Assembly: GCA_002778785.1 (NCBI GenBank)
Contig: PEZS01000001.1
Span: 87,552-151,551, forward strand
Direction: 5' to 3'
DNA length: 64,000 nt
From: Bdellovibrionales bacterium CG10_big_fil_rev_8_21_14_0_10_45_34
Lineage (GTDB): Bacteria > Bdellovibrionota > Bdellovibrionia > Bdellovibrionales > 1-14-0-10-45-34
Every line of letters begins with the position of its first letter. Positions within the stretch are counted from its first letter, which is position 1. The notes below the pieces were generated by a model, which saw only the letters and a list, made by a program, of their open reading frames with translations, was not told where the DNA came from and did no database searches. Positions 17,359 to 24,496 of this stretch are shown piece by piece. The translations under genes and the position numbers were made by a program.

Positions 17359-17910
17359 ATGGGTAACTTAAAACTTACAAAGAAAGAAGAGGCAAAACCT
17401 CAGGCAGCGGAAATCTTAGGTAGCATTGAAAAGAAGTACGGCTTTATACCGAATCTGATGTCCGTATTGGCCGACTCGCCTGCGACCCTACAAGCTTACG
17501 TGCAATTGTCTGAGTTGGTATCCAAGTCGGCTTTTAACCCCGAAGAACAACAAGCCATACTACTTGCGACTAGCTACGAAAATGGTTGCGATTACTGCGT
17601 GGCTGCACACTCAATGATGTCCGTCAAAATGGCGGGAATGGCTTCCGAGAAGTTAAATGCCATTCGCTCTGGCGAACCTATTCAAGATGCCAAACTCAAC
17701 GAACTCGTAACGTTTACAAGAGAAGTCGTTTCTAAACGCGGCATGGTAAAAAGCGAGTCAGTTTCTAGGTTCATTTCAGCAGGGTTTACGAACCAGCATG
17801 TTCTCGAGGTTCTCCTTGGCGTCGCGATGAAAACGCTAAGTAACTATGCTAACCATTTGGCAGAAACGCCCCTTGATCCAGCATTCGCCGAATTTAAATG
17901 GAAAAAATAG
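17359..17910 (+). CDS. AhpD-like / carboxymuconolactone decarboxylase-family protein
   Basis: 183 residues of all-helical AhpD fold. The redox motif EnGCDYCVAAHS (CxxC plus His, about residues 74-86) matches AhpD-type peroxidase-related disulfide reductases rather than the true decarboxylase. Such proteins reduce peroxides or electrophiles with a thiol partner. A strong AAAGGAGAAGAAA ribosome site precedes the ATG. Glutaredoxin is next, a plausible electron donor, and a TetR operator lies upstream. An electrophile- or peroxide-response module is inferred. Confidence 0.88.
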   Translation: MGNLKLTKKEEAKPQAAEILGSIEKKYGFIPNLMSVLADSPATLQAYVQLSELVSKSAFNPEEQQAILLATSYENGCDYCVAAHSMMSVKMAGMASEKLNAIRSGEPIQDAKLNELVTFTREVVSKRGMVKSESVSRFISAGFTNQHVLEVLLGVAMKTLSNYANHLAETPLDPAFAEFKWKK

Positions 17911-17940
17911 CCAACGGCAGTTTATAAAGGAGTGGCTCCA

Positions 17941-18192
17941 GTGAAATCTAATATTAGAATTTATTCGACCAAAACATGTCCTTATTGCGTGAAGGCGAAA
18001 ACTTTTCTTTCAAGGGAAGGATTTACTTTTGAGGAAGTGGATCTCACAGATCGCCCCGACGAAATCGAGAAAATTAAGACTCGCACAGGGCATCGGACCG
18101 TGCCTTTGATTTTCGTGGATGAGAAATTTGTGGGCGGCTATACGGACATGATGTCTCAGATTCAGTCAGGAGATTTAGTACTACAAAGGTAA
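17941..18192 (+). CDS. Glutaredoxin (GrxC type)
   Basis: 83 residues with the dithiol active site TCPYC near the N-terminus, the cis-Pro motif TVPLIF and the glutathione-binding GGYTDM. These are all hallmarks of class I glutaredoxin. GTG at 17941 is selected because AAAGGAG (17926-17932) sits 8 nt upstream; the earlier GTG at 17932 would overlap that ribosome site. It starts 30 nt after the AhpD-like stop, so the two should be co-transcribed. Confidence 0.92.
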   Translation: MKSNIRIYSTKTCPYCVKAKTFLSREGFTFEEVDLTDRPDEIEKIKTRTGHRTVPLIFVDEKFVGGYTDMMSQIQSGDLVLQR

Positions 18193-18198
18193 TACAGT

Positions 18199-18225
18199 GG
18201 GCGACCTCGACAGGAGAGGTCGCTC
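18199..18225. terminator. Hairpin between convergent glutaredoxin and bufC-like genes
   Basis: GCGACCTC (18201-18208) pairs perfectly with GAGGTCGC (18216-18223) around a 7-nt loop and can extend by two pairs. There is no T-tract on either strand, so any termination would be weak or factor-assisted. Its position between convergent genes still suits a bidirectional terminator. Confidence 0.5.
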
Positions 18226-18249
18226 AAAGACTGGATTTACAAGCTTCCT

Positions 18250-19023
18250 CTAGCGAAGCTCGAGTATGTCAAGTTGCCTTATGGTCGAAAATAACTCTTG
18301 AACTCGTTCAGCCCCAATTTGGCTATCAAGTTTGAGAACGGCTTCAATTGAATTTTCCAGACTATTTCCGTTTGATAGGTTTTCAAAAAGACAAAACTCA
18401 TCACTCGCCAGCTTTCTAACAGTAACTTGTGACAGATGCTTATAAATGAGGAGCCGTGTCTCTTGGTGAATGTCTAAATTCAAAGCGTCAGCTGAGTTGG
18501 CGCGCATCTTCCAGATCTCGTAAACAGCGTAGTTGCTTTCGAATATGCGCGCGGATTTCGAAAGACGAAACAAATGTGCACCTGGCTCAGCCACAACTTT
18601 TGACCAATCAACTTTATTAGGAAAAATATTTGGACTATGAAAGACGTCTTTGAATGTCCACTCAAAGCGAGCGAGGTCATGCACAAAAGGCACGTCGTTG
18701 GCGAGAGAGTGGGATTCTACGTATTCTGGAAACGACTGTCCGTAGTTGGACAAATCGTAGACACGGGAGGGGGTTGCATGGATGAAACTTTGGCATAACT
18801 CAAAGAACGCATCGTCTCCCAAAACCCACCAAGTCGCCTCGAACGTTTCACCCAACGATTCTGTGAGTCGGGCAAAGTAGCCTTTACGGTAAATTTCGAT
18901 GCATTTCTCTGGAGTCATGTCAGAAATCGGAATCACTGATTCCAATATTTCTGAACTCGATTGAGTCACCCCATCAGAAAACTTACTTTGAATCGCCTTG
19001 ATCAAATCTTTACCTGAATTCAA
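18250..19023 (-). CDS. DUF2063 protein, bufferin-maturation partner (BufC-like)
   Basis: 257 residues. The N-terminal DUF2063 domain shows IYRKGYFARLTESLGETFEA, WWVLGDDAFF, SRVYDLSNYGQSFPEY and DLARFEW, the usual family landmarks. This protein accompanies DUF692/MNIO enzymes, probably as a precursor-recognition partner. The start is TTG at 19023. The 14-nt overlap with the upstream maturase gene implies coupled translation and complex formation. It is the last gene of the run that begins at the PiT permease. No metal site is seen in it. Confidence 0.85.
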   Translation of the reverse strand: MNSGKDLIKAIQSKFSDGVTQSSSEILESVIPISDMTPEKCIEIYRKGYFARLTESLGETFEATWWVLGDDAFFELCQSFIHATPSRVYDLSNYGQSFPEYVESHSLANDVPFVHDLARFEWTFKDVFHSPNIFPNKVDWSKVVAEPGAHLFRLSKSARIFESNYAVYEIWKMRANSADALNLDIHQETRLLIYKHLSQVTVRKLASDEFCLFENLSNGNSLENSIEAVLKLDSQIGAERVQELFSTIRQLDILELR

Positions 19024-19861
19024 TGGGACCTACTGCATTTTCGCATTTTTGAATTATACTCGTCGCCTTATCAACTTCTGCCTCAAATTTATCAAAACCA
19101 GGAATGTCTTGATCCCATTCGATTAGGGTCGGCGCACTTGCGCCTCGTCGCAAGACACTTTCATAAAGTTGCCAGACTTTTTCCGGCACAGACGTTGAAT
19201 GCGTATCAAAGAGGAAGCCCTCTTCTTGGGATGGACCGGCCAGATGAATTTGGCCAATTAACTTCACCGGAATTCGATCTGTAAATACCTGAGCATCGAA
19301 TCCATGGTTAACTGAGTTGACGTATATGTTATTTAGATCTAACAAAAGCTTGCAACCTGAGCGATTGCATAAATCTATCATAAAAACTGCTTCATCCATG
19401 TCGCTCTCCCTGAACCTTAGATAATAAGAGATATTTTCAAGAAGAATGGGGCGACCCAGAATATTTTGGACCTGGTCTACATTTTCAACAATGAGTTCGA
19501 GCGACGCCTTGTTGAACGGAATCGGAAGGAGATCGTGCATTTGACCTGATGGGGATTGGCCCCAGCACAAATGGTCGGATACGATGAACGGGTCGACGCG
19601 TTCGACGAGTCTTTTGAGCTGCTTAACATAGGCTGCATCAATCCCATGAGCCGAACCAATAGAAAGTGCAACTCCATGCAGAGCGATCGGATAATCCTCA
19701 CGCATCCGCAAGAGCATTTCGAGAGGGCGACCTTCGGAATTCATATAGTTCTCGGAAATAGCCTCAAACCAAGAGGGACTTAAATCGGGCTTTCCTTCGA
19801 GATATGGATAATGAGTGGGGCGAAGCCCCACTCCAACTGAAAAAACGTCTCGGCTGTTCAT
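19010..19861 (-). CDS. DUF692 / MNIO-family multinuclear iron oxidative enzyme (BufB-like)
   Basis: 283 residues with a TIM-barrel fold. Family enzymes use two or three iron ions to oxidise cysteine or other residues in ribosomal peptides, and bufferin maturases make Cys-derived heterocycles. Candidate ligands are visible in ALHGVALSIGS, VSDHLCWG, LLENISYY, LLDLNNIYVN, GQIHLAG, DTHS and IEWDQDIP. ATG at 19861 is preferred: it overlaps the precursor stop by 1 nt (TAATG) and leads straight into FSVGVGLRPTHY. Its substrate is presumably the two Cys-rich precursors encoded just upstream. Confidence 0.9.
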   Translation of the reverse strand: MNSRDVFSVGVGLRPTHYPYLEGKPDLSPSWFEAISENYMNSEGRPLEMLLRMREDYPIALHGVALSIGSAHGIDAAYVKQLKRLVERVDPFIVSDHLCWGQSPSGQMHDLLPIPFNKASLELIVENVDQVQNILGRPILLENISYYLRFRESDMDEAVFMIDLCNRSGCKLLLDLNNIYVNSVNHGFDAQVFTDRIPVKLIGQIHLAGPSQEEGFLFDTHSTSVPEKVWQLYESVLRRGASAPTLIEWDQDIPGFDKFEAEVDKATSIIQKCENAVGPIEFR

Positions 19862-20124
19862 TACATGCTTGCAGCTTTGAATTGGCCTTTTAGTTTCTTG
19901 CATTCAGCTTCAGTTTTGGTCACCCATCCTTTGCCTTTACAAGAATTTTTTCCTGCACATGAATGGCCCGTACCCCCGCACTCGCCTTTACCTTTGCAAC
20001 TATTGACACCATGACATTCACCTTTTGCGACTTCAGTTCCACTTGCGACAGCTTGATTAGCCGAGCCGCCTGCGAGAATGAGTCCAGCAAGTGCTGCACC
20101 TAACATTATATTTTTTTGCTTCAC
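19861..20124 (-). CDS. Bufferin-type Cys-rich precursor peptide, Sec-exported
   Basis: 87 residues with a Sec signal peptide (MKQKNIMLGAALAGLILAGG) that likely ends near AVAS. The mature part has six Cys (37, 43, 49, 56, 62, 75) in the pattern GECHG-NSC-GECGG-HSCAGKNSC. The GEC(H/G)G blocks resemble the EGKCG-like modification sites of bufferins, exported copper-binding RiPPs. Start is GTG at 20124 behind AAAGGGGAAAAAG. It is immediately followed by its maturase gene. Copper is the known ligand for studied bufferins; here arsenic or another thiophilic ion is also possible given the neighbours. Confidence 0.85.
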   Translation of the reverse strand: MKQKNIMLGAALAGLILAGGSANQAVASGTEVAKGECHGVNSCKGKGECGGTGHSCAGKNSCKGKGWVTKTEAECKKLKGQFKAASM

Positions 20125-20142
20125 CTTTTTCCCCTTTGGTTT

Positions 20143-20168
20143 TTCGATACGGAAATTTCCGTATCGAA
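20143..20168. promoter_or_regulatory. 26-bp perfect palindrome between the two bufferin precursor genes
   Basis: TTCGATACGGAAA followed by its exact reverse complement, with no spacer. Neither strand carries a T-tract, so it is not a standard terminator. It could be an operator for the downstream bufABC group, or an RNA hairpin that sets the ratio of the two precursors. A half-site (TTCGATAC) also occurs at 28867-28874, in the divergent promoter region upstream of the arsenic locus. Confidence 0.65.
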
Positions 20169-20171
20169 TTG

Positions 20172-20432
20172 TTACATCATCGACCCTTTAAAAGTTCCAC
20201 CCTTTTGAGAGCAATCTGACTTACTGAGTTTAACCCAGCCCTGACCTTTGCATGAATTTTTGCCAGCGCAAGAGTGCCCGGCTCCACCGCATTCTCCTTG
20301 AGCTTTGCAACTATTAATGCCATGGCATTCTCCCATAGCTACCTCTCCTTGATTTTTCTGCGTGCTAGAGCACCCGCTAGTTGCTACGAGACCGGCGAGT
20401 GCCGCTGCCACGAGAAGCGTTTTGTTGTTCAT
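20172..20432 (-). CDS. Second bufferin-type Cys-rich precursor, possible lipoprotein
   Basis: 86 residues from ATG 20432, selected for the GGAGG ribosome site 6-7 nt upstream. It is a paralog of the next gene, with the same GECHG-NSC-GECGG-HSCAGKNSC core (Cys 36, 42, 48, 55, 61, 74). It differs in its signal: LAGLVATSGCSS ends in a Cys (21) at the right place for a lipobox, although Thr at -3 is unusual. If lipidated, it would be membrane-anchored while its paralog is free in the periplasm. A 26-bp palindrome separates the two. Confidence 0.8.
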   Translation of the reverse strand: MNNKTLLVAAALAGLVATSGCSSTQKNQGEVAMGECHGINSCKAQGECGGAGHSCAGKNSCKGQGWVKLSKSDCSQKGGTFKGSMM

Positions 20433-20482
20433 TCTTTTCCTCCGTTGTTCTGTAGAGTTGATTTCCAACTCATTTGTTTTAA

Positions 20483-21085
20483 TTATTTAGCTTTTTCAGA
20501 TTTCTGAAGGATTGCTTCGCCTTCGAGCAGAATGTTGACGTCATCGGCGATCATCACGCCGCCTTGATCCAAGGACTTATTCCATTTCAGACCAAAGTCC
20601 TTTCGATTTACCTTCGATGTCGCCTCAAACGCAATTCGCTGATTTCCCCATGGATCAGTAGTTTTCCCATTAAAAGTAACTGCCAGAGTGGTTGGTTTGG
20701 TTACACCATGGATGGTTAGGTCACCTTTGACTTCAGTTGGTTTCTTTCCGTTATAAGTTACGCTCTTTCCCACGAAAATCAGAGAGGGAAACTTTTCAAC
20801 GTCAAAAAAGTCAGCACTTTTAAGATGTTTATCTCGGTCAGGCTCATTGGTGTCGATCGAGGCCGCGTCGATCTTAACTTTGAGATCCTCCACCTTGCCG
20901 GTTTTTTCGTCAAAGTTGAATTCGCCTTCGAATTTATTAAATCGACCAGAGACCGTCGATATGACGAGGTGCTTGATTTTGAAACCCACCTGCGTATGGG
21001 ACTCATCCAATTTGTACGATTCAGCCAAAGACATCTGCGGGATGAACAATTGAATCGAAATTATAGCTGCTAATATTTTAATCAC
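20483..21085 (-). CDS. YceI-family periplasmic lipocalin-like protein
   Basis: About 200 residues. A signal peptide (IKILAAIISIQLFIPQMSLA) is followed by the YceI fold: YKLDESHTQVGFKIKHL, GRFNKFEGEFNFDE, SADFFDVEKFPSLIF, GDLTIHGVTKP and FEATSKVNRKDFGL. YceI proteins bind polyisoprenoid lipids and are induced by acid or osmotic stress. GTG at 21085 is chosen because AAAGGAG lies 8-9 nt upstream and it begins right before the signal peptide; longer versions would add about 38 unlikely residues. It sits between arsC and the bufferin genes, with 50 nt to the first precursor. Confidence 0.88.
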   Translation of the reverse strand: MIKILAAIISIQLFIPQMSLAESYKLDESHTQVGFKIKHLVISTVSGRFNKFEGEFNFDEKTGKVEDLKVKIDAASIDTNEPDRDKHLKSADFFDVEKFPSLIFVGKSVTYNGKKPTEVKGDLTIHGVTKPTTLAVTFNGKTTDPWGNQRIAFEATSKVNRKDFGLKWNKSLDQGGVMIADDVNILLEGEAILQKSEKAK

Positions 21086-21198
21086 GAGGAATCTCCTTTG
21101 AGTTGCCAGTCCTCGATAAGTGAGACCAATCCGCCAAATCTTACACCCGAATAAAAATATTTCTAGCCGCTGCGCCGAATTCTCCTTTTGACACACCA

Positions 21199-21618
21199 TT
21201 AAAGGCTTAAAGCTAGACTTTCCAGCAGCGGGGCAAGGTCATTTCTCGTCTTTCTAAAACTTTCCAACCGCGACTCAACCGTGCCCTCTTCGGCCGCCGG
21301 ATCTACAAGTGGCCAATGGAGTCGCTTAGCAGACGAAGGCAGAGTTGCAGGACAAACTTCGTCTGCACACAATGTAACTACATGGGTCAGATTCTCTTGA
21401 AATGCCATTGGGAGGTCATGGATTGCTTTCGAGTAGTGATTTGAAATATCGATTCCGACCTCGTTCATGACCTGAACTGCGAGCGGGTTTAATTTCTTTG
21501 GTATCGATCCCGCACTATTTACTTCGGCCTTGCCTCGAAGGATAACTTTTGCGAGTCCTTCGGCTATTTGGCTTCTGGCCGAATTCGCCACACAGAGAAA
21601 CAGAACTTTATTTTGCAT
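21199..21618 (-). CDS. arsC: Arsenate reductase, low-molecular-weight phosphatase type (ArsC)
   Basis: 139 residues. The P-loop CVANSARS (Cys9, Arg15) and the redox pair Cys84/Cys89 (VTLCADEVCP) match thioredoxin-coupled ArsC, which reduces arsenate to arsenite through a three-cysteine relay. The C-terminal WPLVDPAAEEG motif is typical. ATG at 21618 overlaps the preceding gene by 11 nt. It would supply arsenite to the ArsM/ArsS enzymes encoded upstream. No arsR regulator is visible in the locus. Confidence 0.92.
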   Translation of the reverse strand: MQNKVLFLCVANSARSQIAEGLAKVILRGKAEVNSAGSIPKKLNPLAVQVMNEVGIDISNHYSKAIHDLPMAFQENLTHVVTLCADEVCPATLPSSAKRLHWPLVDPAAEEGTVESRLESFRKTRNDLAPLLESLALSL

Positions 21619-22267
21619 TTTGATCTGCTTTCCTAACGTCTAGGGAATTGATCAATACGTCGAATGCTGACTTCGTATCGTCCCCATCAATACTTATCCA
21701 GATTGCGAGCACTGCGATTGGGACCTTAAAAGTGTAATTGTAATTAAAGTGCCCTTTTTCAGTTACGCTATCAATAAAGGTTTCATGTATGAACTCAGAC
21801 ATTGGATGAACTCTCTCGGTGCCAACTTGATGGACATCCTGGGTGATGTTAAAAAAAAGAATTTTATCTATCCCTTCTCCTTCTGGCGCAAGGCTGAAGA
21901 GACGGCGCACCCAATCCTTCGCGACTAACTTCTGGAAACCACCTAATTTGTTTTTGCCAGAAACAACAAAACCTACTCGCAACGGAAAATCATCAAACCC
22001 TTTATCGCCTTGCCTTGAAGGATCACCTAATTTGGGGAGGCCTCTAAACTCACCCGAAATTTTAAAACCTTCAAGCCGAGCTTTTTCTTTGAATGGAAAT
22101 ATAAGCGGACTCGCAGAGCTATTAACTTTCACGAGGACTCCGCGCTCCGAAAAATTGACCTCATTCTTTGAAATCGAAGAGTAGGATTGCAGACTCCAGT
22201 TCTCTGGAGTCTGAATTGGAATTAACATCGCGGCGAACATAAGCTTTCTCGAAATTGATAGATTCAT
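21608..22267 (-). CDS. Secreted protein of unknown function in the arsenosugar locus (possibly DUF3047-like)
   Basis: About 219 residues. ATG at 22267 gives a 4-nt ATGA overlap with the upstream glycosyltransferase and a signal-like start (SISRKLMFAAMLIPIQ). The mature part has FDDFPLRVGFVVSGK, DWVRRLFSLAPEGEG and AIWISIDGDDT, with an overall beta-rich pattern that recalls DUF3047 proteins; this match is uncertain. Tight coupling on both sides places it inside the arsenic pathway. It might bind or export an arsenical or carbohydrate product. Confidence 0.6.
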   Translation of the reverse strand: MNLSISRKLMFAAMLIPIQTPENWSLQSYSSISKNEVNFSERGVLVKVNSSASPLIFPFKEKARLEGFKISGEFRGLPKLGDPSRQGDKGFDDFPLRVGFVVSGKNKLGGFQKLVAKDWVRRLFSLAPEGEGIDKILFFNITQDVHQVGTERVHPMSEFIHETFIDSVTEKGHFNYNYTFKVPIAVLAIWISIDGDDTKSAFDVLINSLDVRKADQNAK

Positions 22268-22941
22268 AATTTCAAAGATTTGACCCAATTGATAAGTTCG
22301 ACCTGAGCCGGTATGAGCTCCCTGACTTCGAAACCGTTCGATTGATATATAAGTAGATCCTCTTTTTCATCAACATCAAAATTCGAATCGACTAATCGAA
22401 CTTTACAATACATCGACAGGCCGGCCTTGAGTTGGTTAGCGGTTTGGTCAGTGCTGTAAGCAACACTTTTCCACACCTCCGAAGGCAGAGGGACTCCGCT
22501 TCCGAAGAAGTAGAATCCCCCGTCGCGAGTTTCACCCACAATCGCGCTATCGGAGGCATAAAATTCAGTCGTAGAAATATACCGAGAGAGGTCTTTAAGA
22601 CGAAGGTGAGGTGAGTCAGCGCCTATAAAACAAACGAAAGAATATTTCTGCCTCAGAGACTCATAGGCTGCCGCAAGTCTGTCACCCAGACCGCCGGACG
22701 ATTGAGGCATTGTCTTCATCCCCCGCCAAAACTCGGAAGTTAATCCCTCTGGTTCGGCAACGGCCCAAAGCACATCAACACCATCCATTTGGTGTTGAAG
22801 TTTCTTGGTCAAAGATTCAGTAGCGAGCACCGAAAGGCTGTAGAAGAGGTTTGCATTTTCAGGACCGATACCGGCAGCTAGCCTCGTTTTGACATTGGAT
22901 ATCCCTGGTGTCTTTACAAAAACGACTATGACACCCTTCAT
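22264..22941 (-). CDS. DUF2064 glycosyltransferase, arsenosugar type (TIGR04282-like)
   Basis: About 225 residues with a GT-A fold. VVFVKTPGISNVKTRLA is the nucleotide-sugar-binding start of the CofC/DUF2064 group; IGADSPHL provides the metal-binding Asp; GETRDGGFYFFG is the family's acceptor motif. Proteins of this type accompany ArsM and ArsS in arsenosugar clusters and are thought to add or transfer the glycerol or sugar aglycone. ATG at 22941 forms a 4-nt overlap with the neighbouring glycosyltransferase gene, so the two are coupled. Confidence 0.85.
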   Translation of the reverse strand: MKGVIVVFVKTPGISNVKTRLAAGIGPENANLFYSLSVLATESLTKKLQHQMDGVDVLWAVAEPEGLTSEFWRGMKTMPQSSGGLGDRLAAAYESLRQKYSFVCFIGADSPHLRLKDLSRYISTTEFYASDSAIVGETRDGGFYFFGSGVPLPSEVWKSVAYSTDQTANQLKAGLSMYCKVRLVDSNFDVDEKEDLLIYQSNGFEVRELIPAQVELINWVKSLKL

Positions 22942-23636
22942 GGATTTTCCTTCGTTCGAATGATCTTCCATATCTCTGGCAATGCTTGCCTGACGGTTAG
23001 AATCAAGTGACTAGATGTAGTCTTCGACCAACCTTCGCTTCGATACTTTCGCGCACTTGTGTAGATGAAGGAACCAACGTTTCGAATTTTAATTTTGTTT
23101 CTGTGGGCTTTCCAAACCAAAAGATGATCTTCACCGTATGGAGCTTCTTCATTAAAACCTCCCAATTCCTGAAAGACGCTTTTCTTCATAAAAAAAGCCT
23201 GATCGCCAAAGGGTATTTTTAGGACCTGCGAGCGAAACCATACTCCTACGGTATTAACTGCCATCTGACGAGGTCCATCGGCCAAAAATTTTAAACTGAA
23301 AAAGTGAATATCATCCAGATCAAGTGACTCAATGTTTTTTAGTTTGGCAAAGGCCCCCATTGGAATCCGTGAATCACAATGCAAAAACCAAAGGTATCCG
23401 TAGGCCGATACCTTTACGGCGGCATTCATTTGCCGAGCGCGTCCCATTGAATTTTCGACAAACCGGGTGCGAAAGACAACCTTCTTATCCGTAAATGCAG
23501 ATTCAATTTCAGCGATCTGTCTTTTTCCTGTGGAGAAAACGACTTCATCATTGGACGAAAGGAATGAAAGATCGTCTATTAGATTTCGCCAACTTTCATC
23601 ATTTTCACCAATAGGAATGATCACCGATATGCCCAA
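22938..23636 (-). CDS. Family 2 glycosyltransferase, arsenosugar type (TIGR04283-like)
   Basis: About 232 residues with a GT2 fold. ISVIIPIGEND starts the domain. RARQMNAAVKVS and WFLHCDSRIP (DxD-like) fit nucleotide-sugar binding, and PFGDQAFFMKK and GGFNEEAPYGEDH are typical of the TIGR04283 group. The start is TTG at 23636, behind GAGGGAG, 5 nt after the MTA phosphorylase stop. An upstream in-frame extension of 34 codons lies inside the previous gene and is rejected. A related protein is encoded at 46355-47110. Confidence 0.83.
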   Translation of the reverse strand: MGISVIIPIGENDESWRNLIDDLSFLSSNDEVVFSTGKRQIAEIESAFTDKKVVFRTRFVENSMGRARQMNAAVKVSAYGYLWFLHCDSRIPMGAFAKLKNIESLDLDDIHFFSLKFLADGPRQMAVNTVGVWFRSQVLKIPFGDQAFFMKKSVFQELGGFNEEAPYGEDHLLVWKAHRNKIKIRNVGSFIYTSARKYRSEGWSKTTSSHLILTVRQALPEIWKIIRTKENP

Positions 23637-23641
23637 GTCTC

Positions 23642-24487
23642 TTACTCCCTCAAAAAATCTAAAATGTGTTTTTGATCCGGACCCAGTTCGCTCACTTTGG
23701 TCATTACTGCAAATGCAAGAGACGATCGGCACTCGCAAGGAATGGGTTCTTGGTTCAACTGAGTCAAATGGCCAACCACCGATTGAACTTTGGTAATATT
23801 TTTTCTGTAGAGATCCATAACTTTCGCTGCCGTTGCATGTTCCGTTGGATCTTCAAGCCAACAGTCGTAGTCAGTGACAACAGCCACCGTGGCGTAACAG
23901 AGTTGGGCTTCTCGAGCCAAAAAAGCTTCAGGGACATTTGTCATCCCCACAATGTCCGCCCCATTTGATTTTAAAAAGAGACTCTCCGCACGCGTACCTA
24001 ATCTTGGACCTTCCACGCAGGCATAAGTCTTATTTTTGTGAAGTTCGAAATTTAAATTCTTTGCACTGGTTAAAATTCGATAACTGAGATTCTGGCACAC
24101 TGGATTTGCAGTAGAAATATGGACGACAAGGCCACTGCCAAAAAACGTTCCTACTCGTTTCCCTTTTGTCCAATCCAAATATTGATCCGGCAGAGCAAGG
24201 TCTCCCGGTCGAATATCTTGTTGGAGACTGCCAACCGCCGAAACACTTAGGATTTCGCGGACTCCAGCTGACTTCAGACCCCAAATATTCGCTCTAAAAT
24301 TTATCTCTGAGGGCGTGATGCTATGGTTGAGCCCGTGCCTAGCAAGAAAAGCGATCTTTTGACCGTTAATGAGTCCAACGGAAATTTTTGAAGATGGTTT
24401 TCCAAACGGAGTCTCGATATCAAGAGTATCGACTATCTCGAGACCCTCAATTTGGTAAAAACCTGATCCTCCAATGATACCTAACAT
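23642..24487 (-). CDS. mtnP: Purine nucleoside phosphorylase of the MTA phosphorylase type
   Basis: 281 residues. GIIGGSGFYQIEG, ARHGLNHSITPSEINFRAN, SAVGSLQQDIRPGDLALP, DQYLDWTKGKR and GMTNVPEAFLAREAQLCYA are the landmarks of S-methyl-5'-thioadenosine phosphorylase. In this setting the enzyme may instead cleave adenine from the 5'-deoxyadenosyl arsenical made by ArsS, leaving a ribosyl arsenical for glycosylation. That is an inference from context, and a normal methylthioadenosine salvage role is equally compatible. It starts 9 nt after arsM, with TAGGAG upstream. Confidence 0.88.
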   Translation of the reverse strand: MLGIIGGSGFYQIEGLEIVDTLDIETPFGKPSSKISVGLINGQKIAFLARHGLNHSITPSEINFRANIWGLKSAGVREILSVSAVGSLQQDIRPGDLALPDQYLDWTKGKRVGTFFGSGLVVHISTANPVCQNLSYRILTSAKNLNFELHKNKTYACVEGPRLGTRAESLFLKSNGADIVGMTNVPEAFLAREAQLCYATVAVVTDYDCWLEDPTEHATAAKVMDLYRKNITKVQSVVGHLTQLNQEPIPCECRSSLAFAVMTKVSELGPDQKHILDFLRE

Positions 24488-24496
24488 AGTTAGCTC

